A stretch of DNA of 64,000 nucleotides from Petralouisia muris (GCF_004793545.1 NZ_SRYA01000004.1:1-64000); one strand, 5' to 3'; counted from the stretch's first letter, positions 17,392 to 26,748 are shown. Notes: a model not told the origin generated them from the letters alone. Numbers and translations are program-made.

Positions 17392-19707
17392 TCACCTCCC
17401 ATCTTTCGCCACGTTCCGAAGCATCAAAGCCGTAATTACATAACATATCGCCACCATTGCCGCCAGTATTGTCCAGTTTGACAGCAGATGTTTTTTAGCA
17501 AATTCAAAGATTTCTTGGAATTCATGCTCAATTCCCGGCAATTCTTCCTGCATTTTCATTGTAAGACTGTTTAGGTCTGCAATGCTCCCAAGGCTTTCCA
17601 CTGACCATTTGCTGATCGTTGCATAAGCAATCTTTTTTCCCGCCCCTTTCAATTCAAAAAGAATGCCGGAAAAAAGAAGCTGGATAATCAATACAAAAGG
17701 CGCACAGGCCATTGCTTTATCTCCGCTTTTTACAAATGCGGAGATAATAAATCCCAAAGCCATAGACGATGTGATTGTCAGCCATATTGTTACAAACATC
17801 TCTGGAAAGCTGTTTTTCATCAGGATTCCTTTCTCCGGCAAACCAATTACCGCACCAAATACCGCTACGATAATTGCCGCCTGAAGAACGCCCACAACCA
17901 TCTGGACTACAAATTTCGACAAGGTGTAGGACCATAATTTCATGTTCCCCATGTATTCCCGTTTCAGCACTGCACGTTCCTTGCAAATTTCCTGGATGGA
18001 ATTAAATAACCCAATCCAAATACCTGCACAACTTAATGCAAACAGAATAGATTTGGTGCTTTCATAGATCTCAAATACACGGTCATCTGCCACAATCCCA
18101 AGGAGCAGCGCAATCAAAATGGGCTGTAAAAACAGAAGAGCCAGCCTTGGCAAGTCATTTTTCATAATCTCTGCATAGCGCATGGTTAATATGAAAAACT
18201 GGCGGATCCCGGAAAACTTTCTCTTTTTGGGCGCTTCTTTTCCTTCTCCGAAACCGATTGGCTCTAAAGGTACGCATCCGGCATACTGAGCCGCCCATTC
18301 CTCGGGCTGGGCAGCCATTTCATTATAGATATCCACCAGATTATCTGTATCAAAAAACATTTTTGCTTCCTGGCATGTCCCACAGAAACAGACTCTTCCT
18401 CCCTGCCCCATAAATATCACTTTGTCACATAAATCCAGGCTTTGCGTCGTGTGGGTTACCATAACAATTGTTTTCCCCTGGGATTTTGCCAGTCGGCTTA
18501 AAGTTCCCATCAATTTCTTTTCTGTTCCAGGATCTAAGCCGGAAGTTGGTTCGTCCAGAAAAAACAGACTGGGATCCGCTAAAAGCTCCACTGCAATGCT
18601 GGCACGTTTTTTCTGTCCGCCGGAAAGTTTACGGATATATGTATTCTGGTGTTCAGACAATTCCACCATTTCCAGTACATCATGGATTCTCTTTTCAATT
18701 TCCACTTTTGAAGTATCTTTGGGCATCTTTAATTTTGCCGTATACACCAGCATACGGTTCAGCGTAAGATTTTCATAGATGATATCCTGCTGGGGAACAT
18801 AGCCGATTAGGCTTTTTAAAACCGAAAAATTCTCGTCCAAATTCAATCCTGAAAAAAGGACTGTCCCCTGCCGTTTCCTGTCAAAACCGCTGATAGCATT
18901 CATCAATGTGGATTTTCCGGCGCCGGAGCCGCCCACAATCGCTACAAATTCATTGCTGTCAATATCTACGTTCACATCATGGAGAATCTGTTTCCCTTTC
19001 CCCACCACTTTATTCATATTGCGTACCCGAAGGCTTACACCCTGCTGAGAACTCTTATAATAAATTCCAGAATTGGTAAAAATCAGGATGCTGTTCAGGA
19101 TGCGTATCACATCTTTGTCCCTGAGCCTGCATGTTCCATTCAGTATATTGTCATTTACAAGAACCCCATTGGCGCTCTGACAGTCGGAAACAAAATAGGC
19201 GTCCACTTTCAGCTCAATCACTGCATGTTTTCTGGAAATCCCCATATGCTGCAGCACAATATCATTTTCACTTCCGCGGCCAATGGCAATCCTTGAGGCA
19301 GGCAGCGCATATTTCTGCCATTTTCCTTCCTGCATGGATTCCGTATACAGAAGCAAAACAGAATTTCCCTGTCTTTCATCTGGAGGCTGTACCCGCAGCA
19401 TATCTCCGTCTCTTAATAACACATATCCGCTGTTTTTATGTATCAAATGTTTTCCGGCAGCATTTTCCAGATAAGTTCCATTGGTACTGCCGACATCTGC
19501 AAAAAGAATTCCCTGGGACGCAATCTTAAATTTACCATGAAGCCTGGATACTGCGGGAGAAGAAATTACAATATCATTGTGCCCAGGATCTCTTCCCCAG
19601 AAAATTCGTTCTTTATGCAAATCATCCAAGGATAATTCCAATACTCTGCTTTCACCGTCCATTACGGTAAGTTTCCTGTTGAATTCTCCTGTCCTATCTT
19701 CCATCAC
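17392..19707 (-). CDS. FHA-FHA-ABCG-type ABC transporter fusion
   Basis: The 771-residue protein has two FHA domains (about residues 35-105: IFWGRDPGHNDIVISSPAVS, LHGKF, DVGSTNGTYL; about 140-205: AIGRGSENDIV, GISRKHAVIEL), an ABC ATPase with Walker A GGSGAGKST (residues 259-267), signature LSGGQKKRASIA, Walker B LFFLDEPTSGLD, and a C-terminal ABC2-type membrane domain with about six helices. This layout matches mycobacterial Rv1747, a transporter regulated by Ser/Thr kinase phosphorylation through its FHA domains. Phospho-regulated export of a lipid or cell-wall component is therefore plausible. It may work as a homodimer. Confidence 0.9.
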   Translation of the reverse strand: MMEDRTGEFNRKLTVMDGESRVLELSLDDLHKERIFWGRDPGHNDIVISSPAVSRLHGKFKIASQGILFADVGSTNGTYLENAAGKHLIHKNSGYVLLRDGDMLRVQPPDERQGNSVLLLYTESMQEGKWQKYALPASRIAIGRGSENDIVLQHMGISRKHAVIELKVDAYFVSDCQSANGVLVNDNILNGTCRLRDKDVIRILNSILIFTNSGIYYKSSQQGVSLRVRNMNKVVGKGKQILHDVNVDIDSNEFVAIVGGSGAGKSTLMNAISGFDRKRQGTVLFSGLNLDENFSVLKSLIGYVPQQDIIYENLTLNRMLVYTAKLKMPKDTSKVEIEKRIHDVLEMVELSEHQNTYIRKLSGGQKKRASIAVELLADPSLFFLDEPTSGLDPGTEKKLMGTLSRLAKSQGKTIVMVTHTTQSLDLCDKVIFMGQGGRVCFCGTCQEAKMFFDTDNLVDIYNEMAAQPEEWAAQYAGCVPLEPIGFGEGKEAPKKRKFSGIRQFFILTMRYAEIMKNDLPRLALLFLQPILIALLLGIVADDRVFEIYESTKSILFALSCAGIWIGLFNSIQEICKERAVLKREYMGNMKLWSYTLSKFVVQMVVGVLQAAIIVAVFGAVIGLPEKGILMKNSFPEMFVTIWLTITSSMALGFIISAFVKSGDKAMACAPFVLIIQLLFSGILFELKGAGKKIAYATISKWSVESLGSIADLNSLTMKMQEELPGIEHEFQEIFEFAKKHLLSNWTILAAMVAICYVITALMLRNVAKDGR

Positions 19708-19725
19708 ATTTCATCCCCTGTCTGT

Positions 19726-20796
19726 CTATTTCAGCAGAAACTCATTTCCGCTTTTTGCGATTACAAGAACTGTACCAAAGCCGCAGACAACTGGAACATT
19801 TTTGGGAAACGCATTTCCTTCCTTGTCATAAACACCATTAGAAGAGCAATCTGTCACTGTATAAGATCCTTCCCCGTTATAACGGATCGTACAATGTTTC
19901 CTGCTGATATCCTGTCTTTTAATCACCACCTGGCAGCTTGTTTCATCTCTTCCAATAAGCAATTCTCCTTCTATTGGAATGGACGCTCCCTGATATTCTC
20001 CTTTGCATCCCACCAGATATCCGCCCTGCATCCCGGCATCCTTCGATTTCCATGCCTGGGCTGCGTCAGGCGTCAAATCGTCTACCGGCATAGTATATTC
20101 TTCTCCAGCCTGCCGACTGCCATTCTCCTCCCAGGTTCCCTGCCCGTTGTATGCTTCTGCCAGGATATTCACATCTTTGATAAAATATGCCCGATTCAAC
20201 ATATCCAGAAAACCAAGGAAAAAACCTGCGATGGACACCCCAGCAATAAATCCAGCATGCGCCATCAAATAGAAAGGATCTGTCCGAAGTTTATATACGA
20301 AAAACGCAGACACCCATACCGGAACGGATCCCAGCAGGGCAAATACCAGATGTGAAATTCCGGTTCCCTTCACCTGTCTCTGATAATGTCCCTCTGCTTC
20401 TTTCAGCCGTTTTCCCTGCTGGTTTGACCAAAAAATATAATAGATATTCAGGGTAACTGCCGACAACAGCATCACCAGGATATAATTCATGCTGTTCCCC
20501 AGGCCATATCTTCCACAGATAGAATTCATATCACGACAGACGCCCCAAAACAACACAAGGATATATATGAAATAAGCGACAGCAAAAACCCATGCGAAAA
20601 TAAGAAACGCCAGAATATCTGTCAACATACTCTGCAGGCTTCCTCCGCCCAAACCCAAGGCAGAAACTGCCAATCCGGAACTATTCGACAACAGCCGCTT
20701 TCCAATTACAACTGCCAGTATCATAGGCAGGAAATTCATTAGGATTGTCAATGCCACATAAAGCCCAACGCTTCTGTTTGTCTTTAAATTACCCAT
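19726..20796 (-). CDS. Membrane protein (DUF4234-like) with C-terminal FHA domain
   Basis: The 356-residue protein has five to six hydrophobic segments (VGLYVALTILMNFLPMILAV, ILAFLIFAWVFAVAYFIYI and others), a linker and an FHA domain with GELLIGRDETSCQVVI, QDISRKHCTIRY and VTDCSSNGVYDKEGN. The FHA Arg, Ser and His are all present, so phosphothreonine binding is expected. It lies 18 bases from the ABC-fusion gene and two bases from the FHA gene upstream, consistent with co-translation. It is the longer paralogue of the protein at 15977-16828. Confidence 0.85.
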   Translation of the reverse strand: MGNLKTNRSVGLYVALTILMNFLPMILAVVIGKRLLSNSSGLAVSALGLGGGSLQSMLTDILAFLIFAWVFAVAYFIYILVLFWGVCRDMNSICGRYGLGNSMNYILVMLLSAVTLNIYYIFWSNQQGKRLKEAEGHYQRQVKGTGISHLVFALLGSVPVWVSAFFVYKLRTDPFYLMAHAGFIAGVSIAGFFLGFLDMLNRAYFIKDVNILAEAYNGQGTWEENGSRQAGEEYTMPVDDLTPDAAQAWKSKDAGMQGGYLVGCKGEYQGASIPIEGELLIGRDETSCQVVIKRQDISRKHCTIRYNGEGSYTVTDCSSNGVYDKEGNAFPKNVPVVCGFGTVLVIAKSGNEFLLK

Positions 20797-20798
20797 CC

Positions 20799-21500
20799 CT
20801 ACTCCCCGTCTTTCTTAAAATCATCCCAACTGAAATTCTCGCCGCAGCAGGGGAAAAACATCAGCCGGGTATTCCCGATGGTCAAAATATCATACTGCTT
20901 CAGCCGAACCGGATTCAGAACAACCTCATCGTTCAGATAAAACAATTCTCTGGATTCTCCGGCCTGAGCTATAAATTCCCTGCGTTTCGGCTCATAGAGA
21001 ATAATGGCATGCTTTTCCCTGGAAATACTGTTATCCCCCCGCAGCGCAACATCCATGTGGGACGCTCGTCCAATAAAGTTCCTGCCGCTTTTCACCGTAA
21101 AACTACTGCCGAAATCTGTCCCTTCAATACATACCAGCCACCCGGCTACCGGATCTGTATGGTTCTGATACTGGTAAAGACTGACTGTTTTCTCTTCATC
21201 CTGTTCCATGCCTCCGGGGACAGTGATTGCCCTGCTCACTGCATCCTGCAAAGAAAGGTTCCCCGAGGGCTGTTCTGCCATCTGAGGCTGTACCGGAAAA
21301 GCCCCGGCAGCCTGCGGTTCCTGGGGAGCATACATCGGAACAGTCACAGGCTCTGTCATAGCCGTATTATAACTGCTGTCCGTCTCTGCATAAGGCATGG
21401 TTGCCTGCTGCTCTCCGCCGCCCAATGCTGCGCAGTGGGGACACATCTGAAACTTGTCACCATCATAAAAATGTCCATTCTCACATCTTTTTAAATTCAT
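20799..21500 (-). CDS. Soluble zinc-ribbon/FHA protein
   Basis: The 233-residue protein has an N-terminal CxxGHxYD...CPHC motif (CENGHFYDGDKFQMCPHC), a low-complexity linker and a C-terminal FHA domain (NFIGRASHMDVALRGDNSIS, REKHAIILYEP). No membrane segment was seen. Its start overlaps the 3' end of the PP2C gene by 20 bases. It is related to the protein at 25411-26007, which has the same zinc-ribbon/FHA plan. Probably a phospho-dependent adaptor for the operon's kinases; this role is inferred from domain content. Confidence 0.85.
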   Translation of the reverse strand: MNLKRCENGHFYDGDKFQMCPHCAALGGGEQQATMPYAETDSSYNTAMTEPVTVPMYAPQEPQAAGAFPVQPQMAEQPSGNLSLQDAVSRAITVPGGMEQDEEKTVSLYQYQNHTDPVAGWLVCIEGTDFGSSFTVKSGRNFIGRASHMDVALRGDNSISREKHAIILYEPKRREFIAQAGESRELFYLNDEVVLNPVRLKQYDILTIGNTRLMFFPCCGENFSWDDFKKDGE

Positions 21501-22359
21501 CCTTCTTTCCTCCCATTCGCTTTTTCTCTTCTTTTTTGTCCTGCAGGCTATAGCGCATTAACACTACAGAGGTATTGTCCTGACCGGACTGTTTATTTCC
21601 CAAAGCAGCCGATGTCAACACATCTGCCGTCTCCTGCATATTCCCACCAAATTCTTTTATCAGACACAAAATTTCTTCTTCCGCAAGGCTTCTGTACAGT
21701 CCGTCGCTGCTTAAAAGAACAATGTCTCCGTTTTCCAGACAAAAAGGCTGACGGTTTAAATCCATCAAAGACACATTTCCCATTCCAAGGTAGCTGATCA
21801 AAGCTTCCGCCCGGTATTCCTCTGCTGCATATTCCTCCGGCGTCAGCTCTCCCTGCTCCAATTGACGGTTCAATGTAAGCCTGTAATTATGCTCCCTGCA
21901 CACAGACAGGATCTCCTCTCCGCGGATAATATAAATTTTGCTGTCTCCCACTGACAGCCAATACAGTTCATTTCCACGAATAATTGCCGCTACGATGGTA
22001 GTTCCTGCCCGAAGCCGTTCTCCTTTGTCATTTTTCTGCTGAAATACCCTCTCATCTGCTTTCAGCGCCTCTTTTTCCAAAAATTCCGGGATATCCACAA
22101 TCTCTTTCCGGCCAAACCATGCATCGATCAGACTCTCTGCCGCCGCTTTACTTGCAATTTCTCCGCCGGAAAGCCCTCCCATGCCATCACAGACCAATGC
22201 AATGGCCTCTTTGCCGGATCCATATCCAAAAATTGTATCCTCCTGGCTGTGCCTGGTTCCAATAATGCTGGATGTGCCGATTTCTATTTTCATCTGCAGT
22301 TCCGCCCTGTTTTCGGGAAACAACCGAAGCGTTACAATGTCTTTTTCCATTTCAGCCAT
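21481..22359 (-). CDS. PP2C-type Ser/Thr protein phosphatase
   Basis: The 292-residue protein carries PP2C motifs: GTRHSQEDT (motif I, metal-binding), VCDGMGGLSGGEIAS (motif with catalytic Asp), WLSVGDSKIYIIR, LLSSDGLYRSL and QDNTSVVLMRY. It should remove phosphates placed by the operon kinases, using Mn/Mg. The ATG at 22359 overlaps the kinase stop codon in ATGGCTGA, with GGAGG about ten bases upstream, so kinase and phosphatase are translationally coupled. An in-frame extension to 22596 is an overlap artefact of the kinase FHA region. Confidence 0.9.
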   Translation of the reverse strand: MAEMEKDIVTLRLFPENRAELQMKIEIGTSSIIGTRHSQEDTIFGYGSGKEAIALVCDGMGGLSGGEIASKAAAESLIDAWFGRKEIVDIPEFLEKEALKADERVFQQKNDKGERLRAGTTIVAAIIRGNELYWLSVGDSKIYIIRGEEILSVCREHNYRLTLNRQLEQGELTPEEYAAEEYRAEALISYLGMGNVSLMDLNRQPFCLENGDIVLLSSDGLYRSLAEEEILCLIKEFGGNMQETADVLTSAALGNKQSGQDNTSVVLMRYSLQDKKEEKKRMGGKKDEFKKM

Positions 22360-23650
22360 TCTTCCATCCCACCTCCAAATCACAGATATGATTTCCAAGA
22401 GAAAACTGTCCGCCGTTTGGAATAATATAAGGTTTTCCCTTTTCCAACCTTGCACCGCCGATAAATGTTCCGTTAGTAGAACAGTCAATAAGATAAAATT
22501 GCTTTTCCAGGCTATCCCAAAACAATTCACAATGCTGCTTGCTGACCTTACTGTCGTTGGTGGGAACAATATCCGCCCACCCGCCGGAACGGCCAATGAC
22601 CACCTTTTTGTTCTCCGGAAGGTTCCATTCCTGTTTTCCGTTCTCTCCTGACAGTTTCAAATAAGCTGACACAGATTTTCCCATCGGCAAAGAAATGGCA
22701 CGAACAAACTCCGCCGTAGACCCCGTCCTGTTTCTGCTGTTTAATACCAATGCCCGATCTACTGCTTCTGATGCTTCCAGTCCAACCTGCGGGCATATTT
22801 CCAACAACGGACGGTATTCTACTCCACCAAAACGATCCGGCGCATTAGGAACCATAATGCCTGTCACCACATAATAGAAAGTGACTGCCAAAGAATAGAC
22901 ATCCGTATAACTTCCTTGGCTGCTGGTACTGGAATACTGCTCCGGAGGCGCATATCCATGCTTTAAAATCACGGAAAGAGTTTGGCTCCTTTTTCCAATA
23001 ATGTGTTTGGCATTGCCGAAATCAATTAGCTTAATCCTGTTATCCCCTGTCACCATAATATTGTCCGGGCTGATATCTCTGTGAAAGATTCCTGCCCTTT
23101 TGTGTACCTGATCCAGAGCCAACCCTGCACGGCAAACCATAGACATTGCATCCGGCAGCGGAATTTTTCCTCCATAAATCTTCATCAATTGCTTCAAAGT
23201 TGCGCCTTCTATATACTCCATAACAAAATAAGCCGTATTATTCAGCAGAAAGTAATCCATAATTTGTACCACTTCCGGCACATCCGTCAATTTCTTGAGA
23301 ACTTCCGCTTCCTCCATAAATTGCCGTTTTCCGTGCTCAAAATCCTCTATGTTCGACTTGGAAGTCACTGTAATCTGAAACTTATCTTCTCTTCTTGTTA
23401 CAACGCCTACCGGAACAAATTCCTTCACTGCACAAATGCACTGGTTTAACACATCGAATGCCTTATAGGTAATCCCAAATCCACCATTGCCCAGAATCTG
23501 CCCAATCAAATAGCGATTCGCAAGAAAAGTCCATTCCGGCAGGCGCATAGGATTCTGCTTTTCCTCTTTTCTGCTGAATCCACAGCGGGTACATGTCCCT
23601 GTACCGATATCCCCTTGAAAACAGTTTGGACATCTATACTCATCTTTCAT
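22352..23650 (-). CDS. Ser/Thr protein kinase with zinc ribbon and C-terminal FHA domain
   Basis: The 432-residue soluble kinase has a zinc ribbon (CPNCFQG...CTRCG), a Hanks-type kinase domain (about residues 45-310; LGNGGFGITYKAFD, AVKEF, HRDISPDNIMV, IDFGNAKH, APPEQYS) and a FHA domain (VVIGRSGGWADIVPTNDSKV, SKQHCELFW, DCSTNGTFIGG). All catalytic residues are present; DFG is intact and the HRD loop is HRDIS. No transmembrane helix was seen, unlike the other two kinases. The FHA domain may bind autophosphorylation sites. It is fused tail-to-head with the PP2C gene by an eight-base overlap. Confidence 0.92.
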   Translation of the reverse strand: MKDEYRCPNCFQGDIGTGTCTRCGFSRKEEKQNPMRLPEWTFLANRYLIGQILGNGGFGITYKAFDVLNQCICAVKEFVPVGVVTRREDKFQITVTSKSNIEDFEHGKRQFMEEAEVLKKLTDVPEVVQIMDYFLLNNTAYFVMEYIEGATLKQLMKIYGGKIPLPDAMSMVCRAGLALDQVHKRAGIFHRDISPDNIMVTGDNRIKLIDFGNAKHIIGKRSQTLSVILKHGYAPPEQYSSTSSQGSYTDVYSLAVTFYYVVTGIMVPNAPDRFGGVEYRPLLEICPQVGLEASEAVDRALVLNSRNRTGSTAEFVRAISLPMGKSVSAYLKLSGENGKQEWNLPENKKVVIGRSGGWADIVPTNDSKVSKQHCELFWDSLEKQFYLIDCSTNGTFIGGARLEKGKPYIIPNGGQFSLGNHICDLEVGWKNG

Positions 23651-23653
23651 ACC

Positions 23654-25429
23654 TTACCACCTCACTGTCATTGCAATGTCCCCTGCCTGTATCCTGTCTC
23701 CGGATGCAAGAGGACTTGGCGCAGCAACTTGCTTTCCATTCACCAAAGTTCCATTGGTAGTATGAAGATCTTCCAAATAAAACGTGCCGTTCCTGTCAGA
23801 AATTGCAAAATGCTGACGGGACATCTTTTCGTCTTCAATAGAAACATCACAGTTTCTGGAACGCCCTACAATAATGCTCCCTGAAACATCCACCGTCAAC
23901 TGCCGTCCTGCACCAGCGGCTCCCTCCAGGAAAAACTGTATCTGTCTTTTGGGAATTTGTTTCTTCAGCACCTGTACATGATGCTTTCTCTCTACATTAG
24001 ATTGCAGCACTGCTTTTCCTTCTATAGTGACAATCCCCTTTTGTCTCTTCACCCTGTGCCACACAATGGCTCCGGCAATCAACAGTACCGTCAGAATAAC
24101 CGTCCCTGCCACAAATGCCTGATACTTTTCCAGATAATCAGAAACACCCAATTTCCTGCCCTTTTTCACCTGGATGGCGCATCTTTTGGTTAATTCATTT
24201 TCTTCCATAGAATCGTCTGTCACTCCGCGGAACTTTATTTCGTATTTTCCATTCAGCAAATGTTCTTCAAAAGTAAGAACCGCAGAGGCTTTTTCCTTGT
24301 TATAACGCACCATATATCCATCTGTGATCCGGGAGTCCTCATACTTAATCTCATAGGCGTCCGTCTTATTTGCACCTTTTACCGGTTCGCTGAAAGTTAT
24401 TTTCAGGGAGTGCTTGGAATTCTGTTTTACAGAGGCCACAGGAGCCTCTTCATCCTCCTGATAATAAGACGCAACAAAGTCCGAAGTTTTTGTCTTTCCA
24501 TCAGAAAATGTAACTGCCAGAGCCTTTTTCTTATAATCCACCATATTGGTTCTTGCCTTTGCAGAAATCACAAAAGCTTCTGCAAAGGTCTGATGCAGCT
24601 TCCGCATCACAGCAACTGCGTTTTCTGCGTCAAAAACCTCCATCACCCCGCCGGACTCCCGAACAAATGCACCCATACTGTCTAAATAAATATTCTCTGT
24701 TCCCTGGTTATTTTCTTTAGCCGCCATGGCATAAAGAGGGAACATTTTTTCTTTTAACGTTGTAAGAGCCTCTTCTTTGGTGGAAGTATTTTGTGAAAAG
24801 TCTTCTCCATCAGTCAAAACTACTGCCACCTTTCGGACATTCGCCTCTTCTTTGGTATCCGCAAGCTTTGCTGTTTTGTCAATGGCTTCAAACAAGCAGG
24901 TAGTCTGATCTGTATTCTGCAATGCGTTTACTGTTCCGGAAATATCATCTGCCGCCGTCTGATTCTGAAAAACTACAGTTACTGCATCTCCAAACGTAAT
25001 CAGGGAAAGCTTATCTTTTGCCCCCATATTCTGCCAAAAATCCAAAATGCTTCCTTTCATCCCTTCAAAATACTCAGGGCTGACCGAAGCTGAAATATCT
25101 AAAAGCATATAGTAATTTGTACCTGCTTCTGTCTGCGCAAAAGGAAGGGCCAGACTCACCATAAGTTCTTCTTTCCCATATGTAATGCTTACACCTTCTA
25201 AAAGCTCCTGCTGGCCTGGATAACAGAAGATGTTCATCTCAGGCATTTTTGCAACAGCGCCCTCAATCCTGACCTCCCCTATCTGGCTGTCAATATCCGC
25301 TGCCAGAATCTGCGGGCTCCACCCCAGACACAGACATGCCGCAAACACCAGTGAAAACATATGGGCTGCCATACATTTTGACCGCTTTAAGACACAAACC
25401 CTGAATGAACTTACTTCTTCTTTTCCCAT
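23654..25429 (-). CDS. VWA-domain membrane protein with cytoplasmic FHA domain
   Basis: The 591-residue protein has an N-terminal signal or anchor (MFSLVFAACLCLGWSPQILA), a von Willebrand A domain with MIDAS DISASVS (Asp111) and VVLTDGEDF (about residues 106-290), a beta-sandwich region, a membrane helix (VAGTVILTVLLIAGAIVW, about 450-470) and a C-terminal FHA domain (SIIVGRSRNCDVSIEDEKMS, RQHFAI, DLHTTNGTLVNGK). The VWA domain is predicted outside and the FHA inside, so the protein could link extracellular ligand binding to phospho-signalling. Its start overlaps the upstream FHA gene by 19 bases. Confidence 0.88.
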   Translation of the reverse strand: MGKEEVSSFRVCVLKRSKCMAAHMFSLVFAACLCLGWSPQILAADIDSQIGEVRIEGAVAKMPEMNIFCYPGQQELLEGVSITYGKEELMVSLALPFAQTEAGTNYYMLLDISASVSPEYFEGMKGSILDFWQNMGAKDKLSLITFGDAVTVVFQNQTAADDISGTVNALQNTDQTTCLFEAIDKTAKLADTKEEANVRKVAVVLTDGEDFSQNTSTKEEALTTLKEKMFPLYAMAAKENNQGTENIYLDSMGAFVRESGGVMEVFDAENAVAVMRKLHQTFAEAFVISAKARTNMVDYKKKALAVTFSDGKTKTSDFVASYYQEDEEAPVASVKQNSKHSLKITFSEPVKGANKTDAYEIKYEDSRITDGYMVRYNKEKASAVLTFEEHLLNGKYEIKFRGVTDDSMEENELTKRCAIQVKKGRKLGVSDYLEKYQAFVAGTVILTVLLIAGAIVWHRVKRQKGIVTIEGKAVLQSNVERKHHVQVLKKQIPKRQIQFFLEGAAGAGRQLTVDVSGSIIVGRSRNCDVSIEDEKMSRQHFAISDRNGTFYLEDLHTTNGTLVNGKQVAAPSPLASGDRIQAGDIAMTVRW

Positions 25430-26007
25430 TTTCTCTCTCCCTTGCAGTATGCCACAAACTCAAGCTTTGTTTCCCCTATGGCAACGGCCTGCCCATCTAT
25501 AAGCTCCTGTGCCTGTTCCACCATTTCCTCCCCTGCATAAACGAGGTTTCCATCCTTGGGAAACAGGTAAAATACATTCTTCTTCTCCTCATATATGACA
25601 GAACAGTGCTCCTCTCTGGACACATGGGGATCGGTCAGTACAATATCGTTGCTGCGGCTTCTGCCAATACGGTTAAACCCTGCATACAGCGGAAAATCCC
25701 TGCCATATTCCTCGCCCTCAGTACACACCAGCCAACCTGCAATACACTTAGATACCCCCTCTTTTTCAAACAGGCTCACTGTTTTTTCTTCCTCTCTCTG
25801 TACAGATGCAGGGACTACAGTTTGCGGGGCATTGTGCTTTAAGTATTCCACTGCATAATTTTCCACCTGCCGGGCCTCCTGCGCCAAAGCCACCGTAAGG
25901 GATTCCTGCTGTCCTCCCATGCCTTCCGCCAGGCTTGCACAATGGGGGCAGCTGCCGAATTTCTCATTATCGTAATAATGCCCGTCTGGGCATTGTATAA
26001 TTGCCAT
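25411..26007 (-). CDS. Soluble zinc-ribbon/FHA protein
   Basis: The 198-residue protein starts with CPDGHYYDNEKFGSCPHC, the same metal-binding-type head as the protein at 20799-21500, followed by a short linker and a FHA domain (FNRIGRSRSNDIVLTDPHVS, REEHCSVIYEE). The FHA Arg, Ser and His are conserved. It lies 12 bases after the PP2C gene. Both linkers contain an EEKTVSLF/Y motif with a threonine suitable for phosphorylation, as in GarA/OdhI-type FHA switches; that regulatory parallel is inference. Confidence 0.85.
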   Translation of the reverse strand: MAIIQCPDGHYYDNEKFGSCPHCASLAEGMGGQQESLTVALAQEARQVENYAVEYLKHNAPQTVVPASVQREEEKTVSLFEKEGVSKCIAGWLVCTEGEEYGRDFPLYAGFNRIGRSRSNDIVLTDPHVSREEHCSVIYEEKKNVFYLFPKDGNLVYAGEEMVEQAQELIDGQAVAIGETKLEFVAYCKGERKWEKKK

Positions 26008-26019
26008 GTCTTTCCTCCT

Positions 26020-26748
26020 CTAATCTGCAAATACTGCAATTGCAGAATAATTGTCCATTCCTTTGCCCGTTCCGTTTTTCTGTACTGTTTTTTGCATCTG
26101 TTCTAACCATTCTGCCGGGGATTTTGCCCTTTTTAATGCAGCCTGCATGGGTTTTTCCTCAATCCATTCCCAAAACCCATCCGAGCAAAGTAAAAATGCC
26201 TCCTGGCCGCTGCGCTCCACCGGGGGTGAAAGCTGATATCTGGGATGATCCCACTCAGATCCCATCACCCGCAGCAGACGGTTCCTGTCTGCATGGCCCC
26301 GAATATCTTCCTCCCTGATCTCTCCGGCAGCTACCAGCATCTGGGGAACACTATGATCTAAAGTTCTTTGTTTTAGCTTCTTATTTCGGTAGAAATACAA
26401 CCGGGAATCCCCGATATGTCCCCACTGCAGAATATGTTCATCTGCAAGAAGCACAACCAAAGTCGTTTTCATTTCATAGAGCCTGTTTTGCTTTTCCTGC
26501 TCTTCCATCAATAGTTTCTGGCTTTCTTCAAAACATTCTCTTAAGTATTCTTCTGATGCCTCTCCCTTCTTCTCAAAATCATTTAAAATATACTCTGCTA
26601 CCATACGGGATGCTTCATCTCCTCCGCCATGTCCTCCCAAACCGTCTGCAAGAACAAAGCAAAACGCCTCACCATTCTGCCTTGCTCCTGCATAATCTTC
26701 GTTATATTCCCGTTCTCCCGGTTCTGACAAAATCTCATATGTAACCAT
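26020..26748 (-). CDS. PP2C-type Ser/Thr protein phosphatase
   Basis: The 242-residue phosphatase has REYNEDYAGA (motif I), FVLADGLGGHGGGDEAS (catalytic Asp and Gly motif), WGHIGDSRLYFYRN, LLCSDGFWEWI and DNYSAIAVFAD. The ATG at 26748 has TGGAGGAAATC upstream and is preferred over 26760. It lies 20 bases after the PASTA kinase gene, the usual kinase-phosphatase pairing of Firmicutes (PrkC/PrpC), but here at the far side of a larger cluster. Confidence 0.9.
   Translation of the reverse strand: MVTYEILSEPGEREYNEDYAGARQNGEAFCFVLADGLGGHGGGDEASRMVAEYILNDFEKKGEASEEYLRECFEESQKLLMEEQEKQNRLYEMKTTLVVLLADEHILQWGHIGDSRLYFYRNKKLKQRTLDHSVPQMLVAAGEIREEDIRGHADRNRLLRVMGSEWDHPRYQLSPPVERSGQEAFLLCSDGFWEWIEEKPMQAALKRAKSPAEWLEQMQKTVQKNGTGKGMDNYSAIAVFAD

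Noticed and set aside
17184-17402. 72-codon minus-strand ORF before the DUF2752 gene
   Set aside because: Most of it overlaps DUF2752 in another frame; the non-overlapping part has no recognisable motif.
20745-21494. 249-codon plus-strand ORF
   Set aside because: Antisense to the zinc-ribbon/FHA gene; no motifs and no start signal.
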